Positions 43,383 through 51,185 of a stretch of DNA of 60,527 bases are shown piece after piece (position 1 is the stretch's first letter; each line of letters starts with the position of its first letter). A program made the position numbers and the translations under genes. This stretch comes from Heliomicrobium gestii. GTDB lineage: Bacteria > Bacillota > Desulfitobacteriia > Heliobacteriales > Heliobacteriaceae. The notes under the pieces were generated by a model, which saw nothing but the letters and a program-made list of their open reading frames with translations, did no database searches and was not told the origin of the DNA. The DNA lies in contig NZ_WXEX01000016.1 in NCBI RefSeq assembly GCF_009877435.1, positions 1 through 60,527 on the forward strand, read 5' to 3'.

Positions 43383-43423
43383 AAAAAGAGCCGGCAGGCC
43401 TCAACAGCCTGCCGGCTCTTTTT
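43383..43423 (+). terminator. Strong bidirectional terminator
   Basis: A perfect 17-bp stem: AAAAAGAGCCGGCAGGC (43383-43399) with GCCTGCCGGCTCTTTTT (43407-43423). It ends the sigma-54 operon on + and the small Cys/His gene on -. Confidence 0.95.
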
Positions 43424-43427
43424 GCTC

Positions 43428-43670
43428 TTACCAAGAACCCCTGCGATAACCTGCCCCAAAACCAGCCCAAAAGGGAAGCGTCAATGCCAACACGGAAATT
43501 GCAAAAAAGGGGTAGAAGAACAGCCCGGGGTTATTGGAATGAAACCAGACGCCGTTCGGCGTGACCCGGTGGATATGCCCGTTCACGACCTTTCCACATT
43601 GAAGGCGCATCCGAGCCGGTTTGCCGCAATGGGGGGATACGGTGCGGTAACATACAGGCCGCAAGATCAT
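43428..43670 (-). CDS. Small Cys/His membrane protein, unknown
   Basis: An 80-residue protein. Three Cys (7, 15, 25) and His residues (14, 32, 34, 44) in a basic N-terminal half suggest metal binding. A membrane helix follows (LFFYPFFAISVLALTLPFWA) and a short GYRRGSW end. No family recognised. The ATG has AAGGAGGG ten bases upstream, and the gene ends exactly at the bidirectional terminator, which supports it being real. It is divergent from the transporter gene. Confidence 0.65.
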   Translation of the reverse strand: MILRPVCYRTVSPHCGKPARMRLQCGKVVNGHIHRVTPNGVWFHSNNPGLFFYPFFAISVLALTLPFWAGFGAGYRRGSW

Positions 43671-43865
43671 AACGCGCGTTCCCTCCTTGTCAATTCCATT
43701 TTATGGATGTTTTATTCTATGCCTCTTCTCGTATCAGCGAGCGAGTTTTTCTTCTTCATCAACACGTTCTTGAGCCAAAGGTCCCATAATGTCCCCCTCC
43801 TGCGCTTTCGCCAATCGCAAAAATAAAGTTGCCCCCTATACGATGCGAGCGAAAGGGCTTCTGCC

Positions 43866-43893
43866 TATAATCATAGTATCTAAATACCATATA
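43866..43893 (+). promoter_or_regulatory. Possible promoter/operator of the BASS transporter gene
   Basis: A perfect TATAAT (43866-43871) is followed by an imperfect dyad (ATAGTAT and ATACCAT, about 43873-43891). No good -35 is found. The rest of the 241-base divergent gap shows nothing else. Confidence 0.35.
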
Positions 43894-43911
43894 GGGGTAA
43901 GGAGGATTCTC

Positions 43912-44904
43912 ATGGGAAAAACCGCATTATTCTGGCCTTCCAAGAACCCTGTGATCAGCATCCCGATCACACTGGCCCTGGGGTTTACGGCCGGTCTGTT
44001 CGTAGACACCAGCGGCCTCGGCAATTTTATTCTCATCTGCACCTTTTTGATGATCTATCCCACCATGATCGGCGTGAAACTGAAAGAGGCCTTCGACTTC
44101 AGCCATGCCAAGGTTGTCGGCATCTCCCTGGTCATCAACTTCCTGCTCATCCCCCTGCTGGCCTGGGGCCTCGGCACATCCTTCCTATCAGGCGATCCCT
44201 CCATGATGGCCGGATTGGCCATCGCCGGCCTGTTGCCCACCAGCGGCATGACCATCTCCTGGACCATGATGTTTAAAGGCAATGTGCCCGCCGCCATCAA
44301 GATGACGGCCCTCAGCCTGATCACCGGCTCCCTCCTGGCCCCCTTCTACCTCCTGGTTATGGTCGGCAAATACGTGCCCATCGACCTGATGAAGACCTTC
44401 ATCACCATCGCCACCGTCGTCTTCCTGCCCCTCATCCTCGGCCACCTGACATTTTTGCAATTGAAAAAGAAGTACGGCCAAGAGCACTTCCAGAAGGGGA
44501 TCAAGCCCTACCTTCCGGCGGTCAGCTTCTGGGCCATGCTGGCCATCATCTTCGCTTCCATCTCGATGAAATCGAAAATGGTGATGACCCGCCCTGACCT
44601 GCTGGGCGGCATCCTGCTCGCCCTGGTCATCTTCTATCTGATCAACTTCACCTTGAGCACCGTCGTCGCCCGCCTCTTTCTCAACCGCACCGATGGTGTG
44701 GCCCTGATCTACGGGACGGTGATGCGCAACCTCTCCATCGCCCTCGGCCTCGCCATCACCGCCTTCGGTCCCCAGGCCGCCCTCGTCGTCACCCTCGCCT
44801 TCATCCTGCAGGTCCAGGCGGCCGCCTGGTACGGGAAAATGGCTGACCGTTTCGGGTTCTTCGGCAAAGCGTCCGACAATGTTCCCGTTGTCCAAAACGC
44901 CTAA
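43912..44904 (+). CDS. BASS/ACR3-superfamily membrane transporter
   Basis: A 330-residue protein with about ten membrane helices of the bile acid:sodium symporter superfamily, which includes ACR3 arsenite pumps. The central motif IAGLLPTSGMTISWTMMFKGN aligns with the discontinuous helix 4 of that superfamily. The Cys that ACR3 arsenite exporters use there is absent, so arsenite transport is doubtful and an organic anion or other oxyanion is possible. The ATG at 43912 follows AAGGAGG. It is monocistronic, ending 12 bases before a terminator. Confidence 0.85.
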   Translation: MGKTALFWPSKNPVISIPITLALGFTAGLFVDTSGLGNFILICTFLMIYPTMIGVKLKEAFDFSHAKVVGISLVINFLLIPLLAWGLGTSFLSGDPSMMAGLAIAGLLPTSGMTISWTMMFKGNVPAAIKMTALSLITGSLLAPFYLLVMVGKYVPIDLMKTFITIATVVFLPLILGHLTFLQLKKKYGQEHFQKGIKPYLPAVSFWAMLAIIFASISMKSKMVMTRPDLLGGILLALVIFYLINFTLSTVVARLFLNRTDGVALIYGTVMRNLSIALGLAITAFGPQAALVVTLAFILQVQAAAWYGKMADRFGFFGKASDNVPVVQNA

Positions 44905-44915
44905 AAAGGATGGAG

Positions 44916-44951
44916 GACGGTCCAGAAGCGCAACTTTTGGACCGTCTTTTT
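44916..44951 (+). terminator. Terminator of the BASS transporter gene
   Basis: GACGGTCCA pairs with TGGACCGTC and is followed by TTTTTC. A second, weaker hairpin (ACGCT/AGCGT) with eight T lies at 44993-45014. Confidence 0.88.
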
Positions 44952-45018
44952 CTGTGTCCGCTCACATCCCCAAATCATAGGCCCCTATCCAGACGCTTTT
45001 CGAGCGTTTTTTTTCACG

Positions 45019-45064
45019 AAAATGCAACTTATTGCGCCCTAAATGCGTCAATATATTGCATTTT
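45019..45064 (+). other. Long hairpin in the SLH-protein leader
   Basis: AAAATGCAA (45019-45027) and TTGCATTTT (45056-45064) pair perfectly. Inside, ATTGCGC pairs with GCGTCAAT with one bulge, closing a 7-base loop. The nested stem of about 16 bp lies 85 bases before the start codon and lacks a strong T tract, suggesting a 5' mRNA-stabilising or regulatory element. Confidence 0.55.
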
Positions 45065-45134
45065 AAAAGGCAGTTGCCATCGTACACAGGATTTTCTTCT
45101 TACTATGTCGAAAAAACCATGGAGTAAAACCACC

Positions 45135-45143
45135 AAAGGAGGG
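45135..45143 (+). promoter_or_regulatory. Ribosome binding site deciding the SLH-protein start
   Basis: AAAGGAGGG lies six bases before TTG at 45150. The in-frame ATG at 45105 has no comparable site and would place 15 polar residues before the signal peptide. Confidence 0.75.
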
Positions 45144-45149
45144 TATCCC

Positions 45150-47783
45150 TTGCGCAAAGGAATTGTCTGCGCATGTCTCGCCCTCTCCATCGTCACGTCA
45201 CCAGCGGTCAGTCTGGCCGCTGTGACACAGTTTGGAGATGTGAGCGCGGCCATGCCTGAGTACCGGCCGATCATGAAACTTTCCGCCCAGGGTACCATCA
45301 AGGGACGCGGCGACGGCAATTTTGGTCCTTCTGATCCGGTGAAACAACTGGAAGCCCTCGTCATGGTCCAGCGCTTTTTCGGGTTGGAAGCGACGGCAAA
45401 CGCCTCGGCTTCCCAACTGACCCCGGACATCGAAAAAAAATTCGGCGGCAATGTGCCCGCCTGGGGAAAAGGGTATTTGGTCACCGCCGTCAATCAGGGC
45501 CTGCTCGATGCCAATGAGACATTCCCCTGGGATCAAGGCGCCTCCCGCGCCTGGGTGTCCCGGTTGCTGGTGCGGCTGCTCGGCAAGGAGCAGGAAGCTC
45601 AAAGCCGGATGAGCAGCAGCCTGACTTTTAGCGATGCCAGCCAGATCCCGGCTTGGGCGCGCGGACATATCAGCATCGCCACCGACCTGGGTTTGATCCG
45701 GGGCCGCGATGGCGGCTACTTTGACCCAAATACGGTCGTAACCCGTGGGGAGATGGCCATTTTCTTGGACCGGGTGGAAGGCCGGATGGACCGGCTGCCG
45801 CCGGGAATCTATGAGGCCTCCTTCATCAGCGCCCAAGACTCGACGCTGTCCGTGTTGGGCGACGGAAACCTGCTCTCCTCGCTGACATTGGATACGGGCG
45901 CCCGCCTCTTTAACAAGGATCGGGCCGTGGCTGCCACCGATCTGAGCCCCCAAGCGAAGATCCGTTACATCAAAGACGGCGACAAGGTGACCTATCTGGA
46001 AGTCAGCCAGGACAGCGGCCTGTCGGCCAATGTGGCCAAGGGAGAGATCATCGCCAGCCTTCCTGACCAAGGCCTTGTCACGGTCAAAGACGACAGCGGC
46101 AAACCCCATACCTATCCGCTCGCCGCAGGCGTCAAGGTGTTGACGCTGACGGGACAACAAATGACCGCCAACGCGCTCAGCCCCGGCTGCAAGGTGCAGC
46201 TTCGCCTGAACAATGAAGGCAAAGTGTCGGAAGCCCTCCTCGAAAGCGCCGCCCAACAGAGTCTCCAGGGCGCCATCGTCGACCTGAACAAGACGAACAA
46301 CATCCTCGTCCTTTCCAATAGCGCCAATCAGTATTCCACTTATTATCTCGACGCGAACGTGGCCGTCGAATACAAAGGCCGCCGCTTCACCTCCCTCGAC
46401 GACCTGCACAAGGGGGATTCGGTCAGCGTCGATGTCGACGGCAGCTATGTCGTCACCAAGATCACCGTGCTCCAGGCCCAAAGCAACGTCACCGTCAAAG
46501 GCGTCGTCAGTCTGATCAACAAAGACAGCCGCCTCTTCACCGTCAAGGGAGACGACGGCCAGTTATACGCCTATGAACTCCCCGACTCGGCGTCCATCCA
46601 GCTTGCCAACGGCACATCGGCCCGTTTCGATGAGGTTTTTCAGCAGGATCCGGTGACTGTCTATCTGACAGACGGCAAGATCGCCAAACTGGTCATCGAG
46701 CGCTCCGGCAGCACCCGCGGCATCTGGGGAAAAATCGCCTCGGTCGACACGTCGCGACGGTTGATGATCGTCAAGGATCAGCAGGACCGGCTGTCCTCTT
46801 ATGAGATCAAAGATCCCGTCATCCTGGACATCGAAGATGATGACAACCCCGCTCTTGGCGACCTGAAGGTCGACGACATCATCCAGTTCGAACTCGACCG
46901 CGATGAGAAGGTCACCTACATCAAGAAAAACGACACCCTGGAGGGAACGGTGACGCGCAATGACGCCGACCGTCATCTCTTGACCCTGCGGGACGATCTG
47001 GGGACAGAAAAGGTCTACACCGTTGCCAACAATGTGGATGTCGAAATCTACAACCGTTCCAGTGAGGACTTGGAAGATGTCGACGACGATGATCTCGTCA
47101 AGATCAAGGTGGAGAACGACAAGGTCACCCAAATCAAGGTCCATCGCATCGCGAACGGTGAAGTAACGGAGATCAGCAATTCCAGCGATCGCTTTGACAT
47201 GGAGGATTCCGACGGGGATGAGCACTCCTACCATATCGGCAGCGACGTGAAGCTGGTCATCCCCGGCATCACCAAACCGAAAGTGTCCGATCTGAGCATC
47301 GGCCAATGGGTGCAAATCGCCTATTGGGGCGATGAGCCCTATGAAGTGACCCTGCAGACACCGGTCATGGGTGAAATCACCGATCTGGATCGGAGCCATG
47401 AAACCTTGACCGTCCGCCAGTACGACGGAACCACGAATTCCTATAAACTGGCCAGCGGCTTCAAGGCGGATAAAGGAGGAGAAACCTCCTCGAGCATCAG
47501 CACATTCAGCATCGGTGACCGGATCCAGTCGACCCTTGACGTAAAAGGCAACATCTTCCGCGCCACAGTGGCCAAGAAGGTATCGGGCGCTGTAGACGGA
47601 ATCAACCGCTCCACCAAGGAAATCTACATCGGCACCACGGTCGGCTACCTGATCACACCGAATACCTATATCCTCCAAAACGGTGTGCGGAAACAATTTG
47701 ACGACATTGACCACAAACAGAACGTCTCCATCTACTATCTACCGGGATACAAAGCACTGGAAGTGACGCTTCCGAGCAAGTAA
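45150..47783 (+). CDS. SLH surface protein with nine beta-domain repeats
   Basis: An 877-residue exported protein. A signal peptide (MRKGIVCACLALSIVTSPAV, ending near SLAA) leads to three S-layer homology domains at about 27-200 (FGDVSAAMPEYRPIMKLSAQ, WGKGYLVTAVNQGLLDANE, WARGHISIATDLGLIRGRDG). These anchor proteins to cell-wall polysaccharide. From about 218 to the end are nine tandem units of 71-79 residues starting near 218, 297, 373, 450, 526, 598, 669, 740 and 812. Each has the form G-x-I, a beta hairpin with D-x-x-G, an aromatic strand and a closing D/G-K-V strand, resembling DUF5666. It is acidic, so calcium binding or S-layer formation is possible. Followed by a strong terminator. Confidence 0.9.
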   Translation: MRKGIVCACLALSIVTSPAVSLAAVTQFGDVSAAMPEYRPIMKLSAQGTIKGRGDGNFGPSDPVKQLEALVMVQRFFGLEATANASASQLTPDIEKKFGGNVPAWGKGYLVTAVNQGLLDANETFPWDQGASRAWVSRLLVRLLGKEQEAQSRMSSSLTFSDASQIPAWARGHISIATDLGLIRGRDGGYFDPNTVVTRGEMAIFLDRVEGRMDRLPPGIYEASFISAQDSTLSVLGDGNLLSSLTLDTGARLFNKDRAVAATDLSPQAKIRYIKDGDKVTYLEVSQDSGLSANVAKGEIIASLPDQGLVTVKDDSGKPHTYPLAAGVKVLTLTGQQMTANALSPGCKVQLRLNNEGKVSEALLESAAQQSLQGAIVDLNKTNNILVLSNSANQYSTYYLDANVAVEYKGRRFTSLDDLHKGDSVSVDVDGSYVVTKITVLQAQSNVTVKGVVSLINKDSRLFTVKGDDGQLYAYELPDSASIQLANGTSARFDEVFQQDPVTVYLTDGKIAKLVIERSGSTRGIWGKIASVDTSRRLMIVKDQQDRLSSYEIKDPVILDIEDDDNPALGDLKVDDIIQFELDRDEKVTYIKKNDTLEGTVTRNDADRHLLTLRDDLGTEKVYTVANNVDVEIYNRSSEDLEDVDDDDLVKIKVENDKVTQIKVHRIANGEVTEISNSSDRFDMEDSDGDEHSYHIGSDVKLVIPGITKPKVSDLSIGQWVQIAYWGDEPYEVTLQTPVMGEITDLDRSHETLTVRQYDGTTNSYKLASGFKADKGGETSSSISTFSIGDRIQSTLDVKGNIFRATVAKKVSGAVDGINRSTKEIYIGTTVGYLITPNTYILQNGVRKQFDDIDHKQNVSIYYLPGYKALEVTLPSK

Positions 47784-47793
47784 CCATGAAAAG

Positions 47794-47840
47794 CAAAGGC
47801 TGCCTTGAAAAAAGAATCAGAAGGCAGCCTTTGCCTTTTC
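47794..47840 (+). terminator. Terminator of the SLH-protein gene
   Basis: GCAAAGGCTGCCTT (47794-47807) pairs perfectly with AAGGCAGCCTTTGC (47822-47835), followed by CTTTTC. Confidence 0.92.
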
Positions 47841-47918
47841 ATTATCCGAATGCGCTTGCCTGTCACTGCCCTTTTGACAATTTTCGTTGTTCTATTTTTC
47901 ATGGGAATGAGCGACTTC

Positions 47919-47932
47919 GAATATATATATTC
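47919..47932. promoter_or_regulatory. AT palindrome upstream of ugd
   Basis: GAATATATATATTC is a perfect 14-bp palindrome 32 bases before the ugd ATG. It could be an operator or contain the -10 region. Confidence 0.3.
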
Positions 47933-47964
47933 TGGGGAAATATGTTCGATGAGGTATAGCAGTC

Positions 47965-49272
47965 ATGTTCAAAATCAGCGTTATCGGTACAGGCTATGTC
48001 GGTCTCACAACCGGAATTGGTCTGGCCAACTTCGGTTCATCGGTCCTCTGTCTTGACATTGACGAAGCGAAGATTCATCAACTGAATCAGGGGCTGTCGC
48101 CCATCTACGAGCCGGGCATGGACGGCCTTCTGAAAGAGAATGTCACGGCAGGTCGGCTGCGCTTCTCCACCGATCTGACGCAGGGTGTGCAATGGGCCGA
48201 CATCATCTTTATCGCGGTGGGAACCCCCCAGGCCGAAGACGGGCAGGCGGACCTGTCGGCGGTGGAAGCGACGGCCGCCCTGATCGGCGCCCATCTGAAC
48301 GGCTACAAGATCATCATCACCAAAAGCACCGTTCCCGTCGGTTCCAACGAAAAGATCCGCGCCATCATCGACGATTGCAACGAAAGGGGTCACCCCTTCG
48401 ATGTCGTCTCCAACCCGGAGTTTTTACGGGAAGGGCGAGCCGTCTATGATTTCCTTCATCCCGACCGTGTGGTGATCGGCGTGGACAACCACCGGCCCGT
48501 CGATACACTGAAACAAATCTACCGCCCACTGTACCTGAATGAGGTGCCCTTCATCGTCACTGACCTGCGCACAGCAGAACTGATCAAGTATGCCTCGAAC
48601 AGCTTCCTGGCGATGAAGGTCGCCTTCATCAACGAGATGTCCCGTCTTTGCGACGTGATCGGCGCCGATGTGCAGCAGTTGGCCATCGCTGTTGGCAAAG
48701 ATGGGCGCATTGGCGGCAAATTTTTGCACCCGGGGCCTGGTTTTGGCGGTTCCTGCTTTCCCAAAGATACAGCAGCCCTGATGGCCTTTGCCCGCGAAAA
48801 GGGCATGCCCTTGGGGCTGGTCGAAGAAACGATCGCCAGCAACCGCCGCCAGAAGGAGTTTATCGTAACCAAAATCAAGCAGCGCATGGGCGCTGTCACT
48901 GGCCTTCGCTTCGCCGTTCTGGGGCTGGCGTTTAAATCGGAAACCGACGATATGCGCGAGTCGGCCGCCATTACGATCATCGACCAGCTCTTGGACGAGG
49001 GCGCGATCATCCGCGCCTACGATCCCCAAGCCATGAAAAATGCGAAAAAGCTCTGGGACACCGATCAGGTCTATTTTGGCCGGGACGAATACGATACGAT
49101 CGAACAGGCCGACGCCGTCGTCATCCTGACCGAGTGGAACCAGTTCCGCAACCTCGATATCCCGCGCATCAAGAGCGCCATGCGACAACCCTTCTTTTTC
49201 GATTTCCGAAACATCTACCAACGCAAGCAAATGGAAGACTACGGATTGGTTTACGAGTGCATCGGCAGGTAG
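47965..49272 (+). CDS. ugd: UDP-glucose 6-dehydrogenase
   Basis: A 435-residue UDP-glucose/GDP-mannose dehydrogenase family enzyme, oxidising UDP-glucose to UDP-glucuronate with two NAD+. It has an N-terminal Rossmann motif (ISVIGTGYVGLTTGIGLANF), SNPEFLREGRAVYDFLHPDR, and catalytic Cys264 in GPGFGGSCFPKDT. The C-terminal UDP-binding domain carries LAFKSETDDMRESAAI. The ATG follows GAGG. Its product feeds acidic surface polysaccharides, which fits its place after an SLH surface protein. UDP-glucose rather than another UDP-sugar is inferred. Confidence 0.94.
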   Translation: MFKISVIGTGYVGLTTGIGLANFGSSVLCLDIDEAKIHQLNQGLSPIYEPGMDGLLKENVTAGRLRFSTDLTQGVQWADIIFIAVGTPQAEDGQADLSAVEATAALIGAHLNGYKIIITKSTVPVGSNEKIRAIIDDCNERGHPFDVVSNPEFLREGRAVYDFLHPDRVVIGVDNHRPVDTLKQIYRPLYLNEVPFIVTDLRTAELIKYASNSFLAMKVAFINEMSRLCDVIGADVQQLAIAVGKDGRIGGKFLHPGPGFGGSCFPKDTAALMAFAREKGMPLGLVEETIASNRRQKEFIVTKIKQRMGAVTGLRFAVLGLAFKSETDDMRESAAITIIDQLLDEGAIIRAYDPQAMKNAKKLWDTDQVYFGRDEYDTIEQADAVVILTEWNQFRNLDIPRIKSAMRQPFFFDFRNIYQRKQMEDYGLVYECIGR

Positions 49273-49295
49273 CCCCCCAAGCCCGCCCCATGAGA

Positions 49296-49344
49296 ATCGC
49301 CCCGCTGCGACCGGTTCCGGTTCGCGGCGGGGCGATGTTTTTTT
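49296..49344 (+). terminator. Terminator of ugd
   Basis: ATCGCCCCGC (49296-49305) pairs with GCGGGGCGAT (49327-49336), with inner ACCGG pairing, followed by G and seven T. Confidence 0.9.
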
Positions 49345-49374
49345 CTATCCATTCGATAATAAATCGCTCAAACC

Positions 49375-50835
49375 TTAACTGATCATTCGGTCATCGGCGA
49401 TCTCCACGGCGGGATCCTTGCAGAATCCCAGCGGCCCCCGTTTCTCCGCCTCCTGGGCAAGGGCCTGCCAGATCTCTACAAAAGGCCGTTGATGAACATT
49501 GCCGACACTGACGTAGGCGAAGGAGCACACCCGCAGATCGCCCACATCGTCGACGACACAACTGGTGCGCCCGCAGGAACAACCGAGGGCCGCCGTCATG
49601 GCCACGGTCAACTCGGGATGGCTGCGCTCCCATCCCTGTATATAGCGAATGAGCCGCTGCGTCTCCTCATCGGAAATCGGCTCATAGGGCGCCTCGCTTC
49701 CCTGAAGGCCCGTCTTTTTAAAGAGGCTCACATAGCATTCTGTGACACCGATCTCTTGCATGAATTGGGGCAGACGGTGGAACTCATGAACATTGCCGCT
49801 ATGTACGGTCCAGACCATGCCTTGACGGGGGATTTCCGCATCGCGAAGGCACTGCAGCGCTTGAATGGCCTGATCAAAAGTCCCCGATCCTCGTGACCCT
49901 TCATGGACGGCCCGGCTTAACCCGTCAAAACTGATCTCCACCTGATTGATCCCTGCATCAGCCAACCGCCGCGCCCGCTCGGTCGTCATCTGCTGTCCAT
50001 TGCTGATGATCTTGACAAAGACATCGGCCTCCCGCAAGGTTTGGATCACCTGTTCAAGCCCTTCCTGAAGCAGCGGTTCGCCGCCGAAGATCCCCACGTA
50101 GAAGATGCCGGCGTCGATGATCTGCTTGGCGATCGCCATGGCTTGATCGATTTGACAGCCCCTTTCTTTAAATGCAGAAAGGTAGCAGGTTTTACAGCGC
50201 AGGTCACAGACCTTGCAGATCTCCCAGAGAAAATACCAGGGGATCTTGGAGTGGTTCAACTGAAACTGGACCACAGGAGCCGGAAACTCTTTTTTCAGTT
50301 CTTCATGGCGATGGCTTAATGGATGAATCTCCGGGATCGGTTGGATGAATTGCAAGTCCATCAAACGCGCAAGGAAGGGCAGAACCTCATCGCGGCCGAA
50401 GATCCGCACCGCCTCACGGCGAATATCGACAATGGGAAGACCGGCCAAAATTCCCCGCCAGCACAGGCTGCCATAGGGACCCAAAGCCAGCAATGGGTTA
50501 TTGGCGTTCATCGGCTTTGACTGAAAGAGGATGACCAGATCAGACGTCTCTTCATACCACTTCACATGTCGTTCAGCGATCTGACAGACAAGGTCGTTCC
50601 CTTCGACAACCATCTCTTTCTCCGGCAGCGTTTGCGGGCGCTTCAGAACAAAGGCCTGGTCGACGAGTGTTTCCCATCCGTCCCACTCATCGGTCCAGGA
50701 CAACCATTTTTCTGAGGCCTCTTCCGATAGGTCGATGCTGACGCGACTCTCTTGATGAATCAGTCGCAGTCCCGGCGCCACCTTGCGAGAAACCACCAGC
50801 ACATCCGGTGATTTCACCCACTCGTCGAAACCCAT
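49375..50835 (-). CDS. Radical SAM/SPASM protein with PqqD-like N-terminal region
   Basis: A 486-residue radical SAM enzyme. Residues 1-195 hold a PqqD/winged-helix-like region typical of peptide maturases. The [4Fe-4S] motif CDLRCKTC has Cys at 210, 214 and 217; FGGEPLLQ and SFDG follow. A SPASM-type Cys cluster near the C terminus (GCSCGRTSC, then LRVCSFA and a final FCKD) would bind auxiliary clusters. Such proteins modify ribosomal peptides or enzymes. No precursor peptide is obvious in the adjacent 350 bases. The ATG at 50835 has GGAGGAG nine bases upstream; the frame extends 22 codons further without a site. Confidence 0.88.
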   Translation of the reverse strand: MGFDEWVKSPDVLVVSRKVAPGLRLIHQESRVSIDLSEEASEKWLSWTDEWDGWETLVDQAFVLKRPQTLPEKEMVVEGNDLVCQIAERHVKWYEETSDLVILFQSKPMNANNPLLALGPYGSLCWRGILAGLPIVDIRREAVRIFGRDEVLPFLARLMDLQFIQPIPEIHPLSHRHEELKKEFPAPVVQFQLNHSKIPWYFLWEICKVCDLRCKTCYLSAFKERGCQIDQAMAIAKQIIDAGIFYVGIFGGEPLLQEGLEQVIQTLREADVFVKIISNGQQMTTERARRLADAGINQVEISFDGLSRAVHEGSRGSGTFDQAIQALQCLRDAEIPRQGMVWTVHSGNVHEFHRLPQFMQEIGVTECYVSLFKKTGLQGSEAPYEPISDEETQRLIRYIQGWERSHPELTVAMTAALGCSCGRTSCVVDDVGDLRVCSFAYVSVGNVHQRPFVEIWQALAQEAEKRGPLGFCKDPAVEIADDRMIS

Positions 50836-51185
50836 GTCGGCTCTCCTCCCCCACATGTTCGAGATCTCCCCATGAAACTGAAACGGTGTACCCATCGTCA
50901 ACAGGATGTTCAGGCAGAACCAAAATACTCAATATCGTCCTGTTAAGTGTAATTTTTCCATTCGACATTCACAATCATTTGTCCCCAAAATATGAATTAT
51001 TTCTCTAAAAAGCCGATCGCCATCCTTGTAATAGAAAACAGAGAGCTTTCCAAAAAAATACAGGATTCATTTTAACATCGCAGAAAAATCTGACTTCCGG
51101 GGATTCCGTTGATCTCCGATAAAATGATAGAATCGGATCGTGTAAGATCTTTCGTTTATTTCTATATTACATTTCAAGTAGGTGC
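50836..51185. other. Divergent intergenic region, radical SAM / dynamin
   Basis: A 350-base AT-rich gap in an otherwise GC-rich window. It must hold both divergent promoters. TAAAAT (51120-51125) and TATATT (51163-51168) are possible -10 elements for the + gene but lack good -35 partners. Only 10-11 codon ORFs occur on -, none resembling a precursor peptide. No hairpin stands out. Confidence 0.5.

Noticed and set aside
50836-50968. Precursor peptide for the radical SAM protein (frame starting MSNGKITLNRT)
   Set aside because: The frame runs into the radical SAM coding region, has no leader/core pattern, and other ORFs there are 10-11 codons.
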